Position numbers and translations under genes: made by a program. Positions 6,233-13,635 of a stretch of 15,989 bases of DNA are shown in pieces. Where the stretch lies: assembly GCA_029933995.1 (NCBI GenBank), contig JAOZNB010000015.1, positions 2,374 to 18,362 of the forward strand, written 5' to 3'. The DNA comes from Candidatus Moraniibacteriota bacterium. Its GTDB lineage: Bacteria > Patescibacteriota > Minisyncoccia > Moranbacterales > GCA-2747515. Positions within the stretch are counted from its first letter, which is position 1, and each line of letters begins with the position of its first letter. The notes beneath the pieces are model-generated. The model ran no database searches. It saw nothing but the letters and a program-made list of their open reading frames with translations, and was not told where the DNA came from.

Positions 6233-8197
6233 TTACCGTGATTTTTGTTCTTCCAAAGCATCAACAAGACACTTAAATTCCAATGTTGCAACACAGACCA
6301 CTTCATCAGCACCACCATAATATACATATAGATCATCACCTTTAAGTACAGAACCACATGAAAATACTGTTCCTGGTCTTAATCCTTTGTTTTCATAATC
6401 AGCTTTTGGTTCAAGAATTGGATAATCAAGTCTAGCTGTTAATTCTCCATTCTCTAAATCAAACATTGCAGCACCAAGTCTGTATTGTCCATCATGAGCT
6501 GAGAGTGCATGATAAATCAACAACCACTCATTTCCTACTTTTATAGGTGGTCCCGCAATTCCTACCTTTTCACTATCCCATGAATCAGGCCTTGAACACA
6601 TAACACTTCTACCACCCAATGTCCGTCCATGTTCAAAACTTAAATCTTCCACAAAATCCAACCAAATAGTATGTTTTAATCTATGAAAAAAAGCATATTT
6701 CCCATTAATCTTTTCTGACATTAGACATGCATTTTTATCATCCATTCCCTCTGGTGAAATCATGATTGGCACCGTCCAGTTCTTCCATTTCCTAGCTCGA
6801 AAATCATCTTCGTTGAGTGATGTAAATGCAACACGTGCTGGACCATGTCCATTATACGCCGTATAGCACATATAGAATCTATCCTTAATTTTTGTAATAC
6901 GTGCATCTTCACATCCAGAAAATCCTGGTTCTTCACGCATTTCTTCTGGAATTCGTGGCACATAAATTGGTTCATCCAATCTCTCTGTCAAATGAAATCC
7001 GTCCTCAGTAGTTGCATAACCCATCACAGATGTATCATTATCATCTTGCGCTCTATATATTATATGAATTTTTTCCTCATCCAAAATAGCTGTTGGGTTA
7101 AGTGTATATTTTGATTCCCAATTACCATTATGAGTTGGCTCAATAATTGGATTACCCTCAAATCGCTCAAAGGCAACTGGAGTCGTATTATCACTAACGT
7201 ATTCCTCACAATCTTTTAATTTAATAAAACTCAATAATTCCTTTAATGATAATGTGGCTACAGCACATACAGTATCAGCTGCACCATAATATAGTCGTAA
7301 TTCATCGCCTTCCAAAAGTAAACCTGACGGAAATGCAATTCTCGGTATTACACCATATTGTTCATAAATTTCTTCTGGCTTAATAAGTGGTTCAATACTC
7401 CGCCCTGTTACATGTGTCGGATTTTCCAAATCAAGTAATACTGTTTCAATGCCAAAAGTAGGTTGACCTGTTTTGTAATTTTGTATATATGAATACATCA
7501 GTAACCAACCATCTTTTGTTTTAATTGGTGGTGCACCTATTTCAATATGATCTTCAAGAGATCTCTGGAAATGTAGAGTATGAGAATCTATATTTTCCTC
7601 CCATTTATCCCAATATTTTTTGTCCCACATTTGCTCTGGCTTATCAAACTCTGCAATCATAATACGAACAGGTGGAACATCAGTGTTCATTGTAAAAATT
7701 GCTATAATTTTTCCATTAATTCTCTCAGGAAAAATTGCCATTGCCTTTGAATTGAAGTGTGTAACTTGATGTTTTGATTCTATAGTTTTAAAGTCTTTTG
7801 TTACAGCAACTGCAATTTTAATTCCTTCTGGTGTATGTGGAAAATCTGAAAGTGCTGTATAAGTAATATAATATTTATCATCAATCTTTGTTACACGAGG
7901 ATCTTCACAACCATACTTCTCCCATTCTTTTTCTGGTTTAATTAATTGAACACGCTTATCTGCAAAACTATAGCCATCATCACTATGAACATATCCAATA
8001 GTTGAGAGCTCCATTGTTTGATCTTCATGTTTTTCCTTAAATGACAAAGCTCTGTATAATAAATGATAACCATTTTTATCTTTAATTGGACAACCATTAA
8101 AAACTGCTTGAGCCTCCCATGGATTTGCCTTATCAGGTCCTAAAATTGGATTATTTGGATAACGTCGTACTGTTATTTTATTACATTTCATACACAT
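6233..8197 (-). CDS. Tandem two-propeller GH130-type glycosidase/phosphorylase
   Basis: The protein has 654 residues, about twice a single GH130 enzyme, and contains two homologous halves. The N-half (about 10-325) shows WEAQAVFNG, LLYRA (46-50), GCEDPR (96-101), YITYTA, FPERINGK, GAPPIK and a late LYYGAADTVCAVA. The C-half (about 343-648) shows WESKYTLNPTA, IIYRAQDD, GCEDAR (428-433), CYTAYNG, MSEKINGK, GPPIKVGNEW, LLIYHA and VYYGGADEVVCVAT. These match five-bladed propellers of GH130, a family that hydrolyses or phosphorolyses beta-mannosides. No signal peptide is seen, so it should be cytoplasmic. The C-half has CEDAR where the N-half and the neighbour have CEDPR. Two starts are possible (ATG 8197 or 8191); I keep the longer. 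It lies 35 bases after its paralogue and is probably co-transcribed with it. Phosphorylase and hydrolase cannot be told apart by eye. Confidence 0.85.
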   Translation of the reverse strand: MCMKCNKITVRRYPNNPILGPDKANPWEAQAVFNGCPIKDKNGYHLLYRALSFKEKHEDQTMELSTIGYVHSDDGYSFADKRVQLIKPEKEWEKYGCEDPRVTKIDDKYYITYTALSDFPHTPEGIKIAVAVTKDFKTIESKHQVTHFNSKAMAIFPERINGKIIAIFTMNTDVPPVRIMIAEFDKPEQMWDKKYWDKWEENIDSHTLHFQRSLEDHIEIGAPPIKTKDGWLLMYSYIQNYKTGQPTFGIETVLLDLENPTHVTGRSIEPLIKPEEIYEQYGVIPRIAFPSGLLLEGDELRLYYGAADTVCAVATLSLKELLSFIKLKDCEEYVSDNTTPVAFERFEGNPIIEPTHNGNWESKYTLNPTAILDEEKIHIIYRAQDDNDTSVMGYATTEDGFHLTERLDEPIYVPRIPEEMREEPGFSGCEDARITKIKDRFYMCYTAYNGHGPARVAFTSLNEDDFRARKWKNWTVPIMISPEGMDDKNACLMSEKINGKYAFFHRLKHTIWLDFVEDLSFEHGRTLGGRSVMCSRPDSWDSEKVGIAGPPIKVGNEWLLIYHALSAHDGQYRLGAAMFDLENGELTARLDYPILEPKADYENKGLRPGTVFSCGSVLKGDDLYVYYGGADEVVCVATLEFKCLVDALEEQKSR

Positions 8198-8232
8198 TAT
8201 ATTTTAAAACTTATATATTTTAAGCCTCTTCC

Positions 8233-10086
8233 TTAGTTTATCATCATTTTTACCTCTTCTGTATTTTTAAGGTCATCCAAAAATTGTTGCAAAGGAGCTG
8301 TAGCAACACAAACAAATTTATCTGCACCACCATAATACACAAAAATTTGTTCATCTTTTATTACTGCGCCACAGGAATATATCACTCCCCACTTATGACC
8401 CTCATTTTCGTAATACTCTTCAGGTTTTAAAATTGGACTTCGCGATCTGTACAATACTTTCGTAGGATCCTCAAGGTCAAGTAACAATGCTCCCAACAAA
8501 TATCTGTCAGGGTCTTTGTGATCCATGGCATGATAAAAAACTAACCACCCATCATCTGTCTTGAGTGGTGCAGGTCCAACACCTCGAAACCAACTATCCC
8601 ATCCACGTGAATGATCAATTGGTCGTGTATTATTACTATTGATAAATGTTGTACCATCCAATTCATCCAAACTATCAAAATAATCAATCAATATTTCTGG
8701 ATAAAAACTATGAAAAATAGCAAATTTACCATTAATTTTTTCTGGAAAAATAACCCAATTTTTATTCATTTCTCCTGGAGGAGAAATAAGTGTAGTTTTA
8801 TTCCAATGCCATCGCCTATTTTTAAAATCTTCAAAATTAATTGAAGTTAACGCCACACGTACAGATCCCCATCCATCAAATGCGGTAAAAGTTACATATA
8901 CCATACCATCAATCAAAACAGCTCTAGGGTCCTCACAACCACCATTTCCATTATTACCAGATGTATACGAAACCGGTGAAGGAAATTGTATTTTAGCAGG
9001 CTCTATTTTTCTTTGATAAATACAATTCACAGATCGATTTTCAAGTGATACACCATCAATGGTTGACGCATATCCCCACACTGACATTAAGTCATCACCA
9101 TCAGCTCTATAAATTATATGAATTGTGCCATCATATTCTATTGCTGTGGGATTATATGTAGCCTTAGCCTCCCAAGGAAGGTGGTTTTGTGGAGACATAA
9201 TTGGATTTTCAGGTACTCGTTCTAAAATAGATTCTATTATCTCTTCATCATTTATTTTCTCCCCTTTCTCCACCTCTTTCAGATTTTTTTTATCTGTTTT
9301 TTTTTCGTGCTCAAAAAAATGACGAATCAAAAATATCTCATCTTTTTCATTCATCCAATAAGATACAAAATATTCATCAAAAAGCACTGTACCAAATATT
9401 GCAGAATAATTTATTTTTGTATTTTTTGTCTCATAAATTGGATATTCTGATTTCCATAATACTTTCGTTGGATCACCATAATCAAAAAGCAAACCATACA
9501 ATTTATATTGAGAGATTTCATTATCAGTCTCAACTACAGCATAAATCACAAATACACCATCATCAACAACCTGCACGTCAAGTACAACAATTTCATCATT
9601 CTTTCGAGATTTATCTATAGTTACAAGATCTTTTTTTACACGACTCCACTTCACCAAATCACTTGAAACGTATGCACGCAAAGAATCGCCCCCTGTATAC
9701 ATAACATTACGTCCTGCATATAAATATTCCGAAACAATTTTTCCACTTCCCTCGCACTGATCTAAAATATAAAGTCTCTCCCAATCAATCAAATTTGTTG
9801 AACGTGCTACACAAAGCTGTTTTTTGTCACAAACTTTATATGTCAAGTAATATTTTTTACCATCTTTTGATATGTGAAAAAAACTACACTTCCTAAAATC
9901 ATCTGTTGGACCATTTATATTTACAACTTTTGCATTTGAGGTAAGTGTTTTAAAGGTCATACCATCTTCACTTTCACGCACAGTAAAAGTACCGTGAGCC
10001 ATATCCCTCTCACTGCACATAAATATATAAGATTTTTCATCAATTAACGATGCGCCAAGACCATACATCGTATTTTTATTTTTCAT
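8233..10086 (-). CDS. Divergent propeller fused to a GH130-type propeller
   Basis: The protein has 617 residues. The C-terminal part (about 291-610) is a clear GH130 propeller: WEAKATYNPTA (305-315), IHIIYRADGDD, GGCEDPR (382-388), VTFTAFDGWG, FPEKINGKFAIFH, GPAPLKTDDGW, FYHAMDH and VYYGGADKFVCVAT. The N-terminal part (about 1-255) also reads as propeller strands (LYAGRNVMYTGGD, SSDLVKWSRV, ARSTNLIDWERL), more like the GH43/GH32 sugar-hydrolase fold, and lacks the EDPR motif. A Lys/Glu-rich linker at 256-288 joins the two. There is no signal peptide. It is the first gene of the pair and is paralogous in its C-half to both halves of the next protein. The ATG at 10086 is preceded by AAAGA but no true Shine-Dalgarno; a second ATG at residue 7 is possible. 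The function of the N-domain is unknown. Confidence 0.82.
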   Translation of the reverse strand: MKNKNTMYGLGASLIDEKSYIFMCSERDMAHGTFTVRESEDGMTFKTLTSNAKVVNINGPTDDFRKCSFFHISKDGKKYYLTYKVCDKKQLCVARSTNLIDWERLYILDQCEGSGKIVSEYLYAGRNVMYTGGDSLRAYVSSDLVKWSRVKKDLVTIDKSRKNDEIVVLDVQVVDDGVFVIYAVVETDNEISQYKLYGLLFDYGDPTKVLWKSEYPIYETKNTKINYSAIFGTVLFDEYFVSYWMNEKDEIFLIRHFFEHEKKTDKKNLKEVEKGEKINDEEIIESILERVPENPIMSPQNHLPWEAKATYNPTAIEYDGTIHIIYRADGDDLMSVWGYASTIDGVSLENRSVNCIYQRKIEPAKIQFPSPVSYTSGNNGNGGCEDPRAVLIDGMVYVTFTAFDGWGSVRVALTSINFEDFKNRRWHWNKTTLISPPGEMNKNWVIFPEKINGKFAIFHSFYPEILIDYFDSLDELDGTTFINSNNTRPIDHSRGWDSWFRGVGPAPLKTDDGWLVFYHAMDHKDPDRYLLGALLLDLEDPTKVLYRSRSPILKPEEYYENEGHKWGVIYSCGAVIKDEQIFVYYGGADKFVCVATAPLQQFLDDLKNTEEVKMMIN

Positions 10087-10115
10087 TCTTTAGTTATAAT
10101 TTTTTCCATGTATAA

Positions 10116-10151
10116 TATATACATTATAATTGTATTTTCACAAAAACACAA
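10116..10151 (-). promoter_or_regulatory. Promoter of the GH130 gene pair
   Basis: On the minus strand, TATAAT (10128-10123) lies 17 bases after TTGTGT (10151-10146). The -10 box is perfect and the -35 box matches at its first three positions. The predicted start near 10116 gives a 30-base A/T-rich leader. The region between the CoA-binding gene and this one has no convincing terminator, so some read-through from upstream is possible. Confidence 0.5.
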
Positions 10152-10158
10152 ATTTCTA

Positions 10159-10545
10159 TTAAGAAATATACTTCAACTGTTCTAACATAATACATGCGCT
10201 ATGATAACACTCAATATTATTATCACTACAGAAATTAATTACTGACAAATTTTCACTACCTGGCTGCAACCACACCTTTTTGATATCATGTTTTTTCACA
10301 TCTGCAATTACTTTTTCTGTTACAGATGGTGGCACAACAAATATCACAACATCAATCAACTGTATAATTTCGTCAAGACTTTTGTATACTTTCTGCCCGA
10401 GTATTTGACCACCTTTAAGATTAACTAGTAAAACAATAAATCCTGCATCAAGTAAATTTTTTAATACCTTATACCCATATTTTTCTTCATTTTCAGATGC
10501 ACCCACTAGAGCATATGTATAATCTTTGTTTATTATTGTATTCAT
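10159..10545 (-). CDS. CoA-binding domain protein (YccU-like)
   Basis: The 128-residue protein has the size and order of the CoA_binding_2 family: a Rossmann-type first strand and loop (YALVGASENEEKYGYKVLK, 10-28), NLKGGQILGQKVYKSL (42-57) matching the family's NP....G...Y.SL region, IDVVIFVVPP (64-73), KVWLQPGSEN (90-99), and a late Cys/His segment (ECYHSACIM). Such stand-alone domains bind CoA or acyl-CoA, but their cellular role is poorly known. It starts 6 bases after the stop of the DUF389 gene, so the two are very likely co-transcribed. The ATG at 10545 fits the family's N-terminus. Confidence 0.88.
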   Translation of the reverse strand: MNTIINKDYTYALVGASENEEKYGYKVLKNLLDAGFIVLLVNLKGGQILGQKVYKSLDEIIQLIDVVIFVVPPSVTEKVIADVKKHDIKKVWLQPGSENLSVINFCSDNNIECYHSACIMLEQLKYIS

Positions 10546-10551
10546 AAAATA

Positions 10552-11586
10552 TTAGTTAGTTAAATTATCTTTTGTATTATTTGATTGTTCAAAATGTTCA
10601 AAATATTTAGATTGCACTGCATTGAGATGTACTACAATTTCATCCCTTACAAGCTCTTCTAAGTTATTTACCAAATCATCAAAATTAGGTACTTCTCCCT
10701 CCCCTGAAATAACAATATCAAATTTATCAGTATTTACATCCAAACTATTGAGCTTATATTCACTTCCTATTAGCCAATTTTCCACAATGTCTTGAGATTC
10801 ATTTTGAATTGTTGCTGTATTAACTGTTTTTTTTGAAGTAAGTACTAAAGGAATAATAACCACCAACAGACCTATTCCTATAGTTAAAAATGTACGCTTT
10901 AATGCTTTTCCATCAAGTTTCTTTGTAACAAATTTACTCAGTCCTAATAAATGTAAGACTAGACTTCCAGCAACTATTATTGAAAGAAAGTTTGTTAAAA
11001 AAAGTATAAAAGCACCACCTGCCATTGAAATATTCCCAACTGAAAGACATATTCCAACTACTGCCAGTGGTGGTACAAGTGCAATTGCAATTGCAGCTCC
11101 TGGCAAAGAATCATTTATATCATCACGACTCATAGCAAAAGCTGCAACAGCACCTGAAGCAAGAGCAATAAATAATGCTGTAATATTTGGTGCTACACGA
11201 GATGTTATTTCAGAATTAGTTTCAAGTGAAATAAATCCAAAATATGTATCTGCTATAAAATATGAAACAAATACAACTGCTACTGCACCAATTGACACTG
11301 TCAAAAAAGACCTGAATGCTCTATCCAATCTACCCATTACTAATGCTGTTGCCATTGCCATTATTGGCATCATCAATGGTGCTATAATCATAGCTCCAAT
11401 AACCGTTGCTGTGGAATTATCTAATACTCCATAGGCAGCTATCACTGCTGACAATATTGTTAACACTCCAAAGCGTACAAGATATCGTTTTCTTCTAGCT
11501 CCTTCATAATAGAATTTCCCTACAAATTCACTAAGCTCATCTTTTCGAAACATGTTGTCTCGAAAGATGCTTTTGATAATATTCAT
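10552..11586 (-). CDS. DUF389 family membrane protein
   Basis: The protein has 344 residues from the ATG at 11586; a TTG two codons upstream would add two residues, but the ATG is preferred. About seven membrane segments cover residues 37-250. STATVIGAMIIAPLMMPIMA (58-77) and the later PGAAIAIALVPPLAVVG (162-178) are hallmarks of DUF389 (TIGR00341-like) proteins. A soluble C-terminal domain of about 90 residues (255-344) follows the last helix. The function of the family is not established. Pairing with the CoA-binding protein downstream (6-base gap) suggests a shared role, but nothing in the sequence says which. It follows the terminator of the HdeD-like gene, so it should have its own promoter, though I could not identify a convincing one. 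Confidence 0.92.
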   Translation of the reverse strand: MNIIKSIFRDNMFRKDELSEFVGKFYYEGARRKRYLVRFGVLTILSAVIAAYGVLDNSTATVIGAMIIAPLMMPIMAMATALVMGRLDRAFRSFLTVSIGAVAVVFVSYFIADTYFGFISLETNSEITSRVAPNITALFIALASGAVAAFAMSRDDINDSLPGAAIAIALVPPLAVVGICLSVGNISMAGGAFILFLTNFLSIIVAGSLVLHLLGLSKFVTKKLDGKALKRTFLTIGIGLLVVIIPLVLTSKKTVNTATIQNESQDIVENWLIGSEYKLNSLDVNTDKFDIVISGEGEVPNFDDLVNNLEELVRDEIVVHLNAVQSKYFEHFEQSNNTKDNLTN

Positions 11587-11631
11587 AAACAAAACTATAT
11601 TTACTATTAACTTATTTTAAAATATCACAAA

Positions 11632-11659
11632 AAAACACTCTGTACAAACAGAGTGTTTT
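11632..11659 (-). terminator. Intrinsic terminator of the HdeD-like gene
   Basis: AAAACACTCTG (11632-11642) pairs perfectly with CAGAGTGTTTT (11649-11659) around a 6-base loop. On the minus strand the stem runs into further T residues (TTTTTTT then GTG), the classic arrangement, 25 bases after the stop at 11685. It separates this gene from the DUF389 gene. Confidence 0.85.
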
Positions 11660-11684
11660 GATATTTTTGATAAATTAAACTAAT

Positions 11685-12239
11685 TTATGCATCCAACTCA
11701 CGAACTACATTTTTTGCTGCTGCGCCAAATACAATTGAAAATACGCCTCCAAGCAAAAGCAAAAATGCAATAAACCATACTAGACCAGTTGCAACACCTT
11801 CTGTAAAGAAAAACATTACAAATCCAAGAAGAACATTAATAATTGCCATTGGCACTGACGCCTTAAAAGACATGATTCCTGTAAGAATAAAACTAAATCC
11901 TATAACATAAACAACGAAAGTTACTAAAAATGTTGCAGAGAAAACTGGCACTGCCAAAACAATAAAACCAGCAATAAAACTAACAACACTTGCAAAAAGA
12001 GTAGTCCCTCTTTGAGGATTTTTACTGTTAAATACTGCAATAAAATCAATTAACCCTTTAACCACCAAATAAATACCTAATAATGTTGTCACTAATAGAT
12101 ATGACTTTTCTGGACTTGTAAATAGAAACATTGATATAATAATCAAAATAATACCATAAACAATTGATGCTGTAGACATAGCACCAAATACACCTGTTAC
12201 CACTTCCTTTTCTTCATTAAACTCACTTATTTCACTCAT
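11685..12239 (-). CDS. HdeD/DUF308 family membrane protein
   Basis: The protein has 184 residues from the ATG at 12239; an in-frame TTG at 12248 is possible but unlikely. After a short acidic N-terminus come six regularly spaced hydrophobic segments (about 20-42, 47-69, 80-100, 103-125, 128-147 and 150-173), in the repeated two-helix pattern of DUF308 proteins such as HdeD: a glycine-rich first helix, LGIYLVVKGLIDF, then YVIGFSFILTGIM. HdeD takes part in acid resistance in Escherichia coli; most homologues are uncharacterised, so that role should not be transferred. It appears monocistronic, with its own promoter and terminator. Confidence 0.85.
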   Translation of the reverse strand: MSEISEFNEEKEVVTGVFGAMSTASIVYGIILIIISMFLFTSPEKSYLLVTTLLGIYLVVKGLIDFIAVFNSKNPQRGTTLFASVVSFIAGFIVLAVPVFSATFLVTFVVYVIGFSFILTGIMSFKASVPMAIINVLLGFVMFFFTEGVATGLVWFIAFLLLLGGVFSIVFGAAAKNVVRELDA

Positions 12240-12275
12240 ATTTTTCAAACTTTAATAATTAATAAACATATGATT

Positions 12276-12310
12276 ATAGAACATTGTACCATAAAAATAA
12301 TAAAAAGCAA
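12276..12310 (-). promoter_or_regulatory. Probable extended -10 promoter of the HdeD-like gene
   Basis: On the minus strand, TGGTACAAT has its -10 hexamer at 12288-12283 with a TGn extension, and TTGCTT (12310-12305) lies 16 bases upstream. A second hexamer, TATAAT (12278-12273), is close by without a matching -35. Either would give a leader of roughly 28-38 bases. The TGGTAYAAT form recurs at the promoter of the left-edge surface protein. Confidence 0.4.
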
Positions 12311-12350
12311 TATTTTTTACTGCCAAATAAAAACCTCAATAAATTCTTAA

Positions 12351-13094
12351 TTATCTATGTTTTATATTAATACTTACCCTTATTGGTAAATGATCTGAAA
12401 AACGAGTTTCATTACACACATAAACTTTCTTTATCTCACAATCATTACTTATAAAAATATGATCTAATATCTTTGCAGGATTCCATGTTGGAAATGTTTC
12501 CTTTAATTTTATATCATTCATATTTGTATATTTTTTGATAATTTCAAGTGAATCTTTTTCGATATTAAAGTCACCCGTCAAAATTGTTGTATCTTTATTT
12601 CTTTTTAATTTTTTTGCAATAAAATATCGCTGTGCTAAATTAATTTGTTTATTTGTACTTAGATGTGTTGTATAATATTTTATTACACTATTTTCAATTA
12701 CTATATTTGAACTACACAAATATCTTTTTTCTCCATACCCTGGCAATTTTATCTGTGTATTATTATTTAACTCATATTTTGAAATTATTGCATTGCCCTG
12801 ATTTATCCACTTTCCCATAACACGTGTTGGGAAAAAATGATTATACTTTAAACTTGTTTTTTTACTTATAATTTTAACTTGATCAATATCTTTACTTCTC
12901 CACGAACTTCCATCAATTTCAGCAAACATTACTACGTCTGGTTTTTCTTTTTTAATAAATTTGACAGCATCATTCAAAGAAATTGAATCATGTGGAAAAA
13001 TATATTTCCACCCCTTAGTAATATATTGCAAATATCCTTTTGACATATACATTCCACTTTGAAAATTAATAAAAAGTATTTTCAATTCTGTCAT
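12351..13094 (-). CDS. Endonuclease/exonuclease/phosphatase (EEP) superfamily enzyme
   Basis: The protein has 247 residues with the metal-dependent EEP catalytic set: VVMFAEIDG with Glu59, GNAI (100-103), TTHLS with His144, GDFN (174-177), LDHIF (210-214) and FSDHLPI with Asp234 and His235. The family cleaves phosphodiester or phosphomonoester bonds in nucleic acids, inositol phosphates or sphingolipids; the substrate here is unknown. No signal peptide or membrane segment is present, so it should be cytoplasmic or attached through a partner. Its ATG overlaps the TGA of the upstream membrane protein (ATGA at 13094-13091), which indicates translational coupling and suggests a membrane-associated partner. 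It is rich in Lys, Asn and Ile, in keeping with the A/T-rich DNA. Confidence 0.9.
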   Translation of the reverse strand: MTELKILFINFQSGMYMSKGYLQYITKGWKYIFPHDSISLNDAVKFIKKEKPDVVMFAEIDGSSWRSKDIDQVKIISKKTSLKYNHFFPTRVMGKWINQGNAIISKYELNNNTQIKLPGYGEKRYLCSSNIVIENSVIKYYTTHLSTNKQINLAQRYFIAKKLKRNKDTTILTGDFNIEKDSLEIIKKYTNMNDIKLKETFPTWNPAKILDHIFISNDCEIKKVYVCNETRFSDHLPIRVSINIKHR

Positions 13095-13576
13095 ATCTTT
13101 TTTTTATTTACTAAAGTTTCTATATTTCTCATAATATCCAACTTAATTTTATAACAAATATTTTTACCTGATATACACCAAGATACTAATTTATCACATA
13201 ATCCTGTAATAATTAACACGCTTATAAAAAATATTGAATACGTCATTAAACCAATTAACCCACTTATTTGAGAAAAGTTAAACACAAAACTTAATAAAAA
13301 AATAATATTACCCATAAAAAATATTATACCTATAGCAGTAAGCACCTTAATAAATCTAATTCTGCTTATCATTTTATATAAAAAATAATATGGTAAGTAC
13401 GCAAAAATTGACAATACTGTAACACCTAGTAATCTCAACATAAGTCCCGCATTTCCATCCAATAGAATAATGCCCAGATTTAAAACCGTGTACACCAAAA
13501 CAAGGCATCCTGTTATAAAGCCCATCAACATCCCAATATTTTTTATAATAATACGATTCTGTAAAATATCCCCCAT
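13091..13576 (-). CDS. Small four-helix membrane protein, unknown function
   Basis: I do not recognise a family. The 161-residue protein has four hydrophobic segments (about 14-38, 43-68, 76-100 and 103-126) separated by short loops, with basic residues near RIRFIK (72-77) and at the C-terminus (NKKKI). A cytoplasmic tail of about 30 residues carries three Cys (127, 134 and 141) in the stretch GLCDKLVSWCISGKNIC. The start ATG at 13576 lies in an A/T-rich leader without a Shine-Dalgarno box. The stop overlaps the start of the EEP gene, so the two proteins are probably made together and may form a complex. Confidence 0.7.
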   Translation of the reverse strand: MGDILQNRIIIKNIGMLMGFITGCLVLVYTVLNLGIILLDGNAGLMLRLLGVTVLSIFAYLPYYFLYKMISRIRFIKVLTAIGIIFFMGNIIFLLSFVFNFSQISGLIGLMTYSIFFISVLIITGLCDKLVSWCISGKNICYKIKLDIMRNIETLVNKKKI

Positions 13577-13599
13577 TAAAAATATATATTACTTTATAT

Positions 13600-13635
13600 A
13601 TTTTTTATTATATACAACAATTTATAAAATGTATA
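13600..13635 (-). promoter_or_regulatory. Possible promoter of the membrane protein/EEP pair
   Basis: On the minus strand, TATACA (13635-13630) and TATAAT (13612-13607) are separated by 17 bases, just past the stop codon of the surface protein gene. The -10 box is perfect and the -35 box matches at four positions, but the whole 59-base gap is A/T-rich, so chance matches are likely. No terminator hairpin is visible between the genes. Confidence 0.35.

Noticed and set aside
11587..12248. TTG start codons at 12248 and 11592 for the HdeD-like and DUF389 genes
   Set aside because: In both cases an ATG lies two or three codons downstream and fits the family N-terminus; the TTG extensions add no conserved residues.
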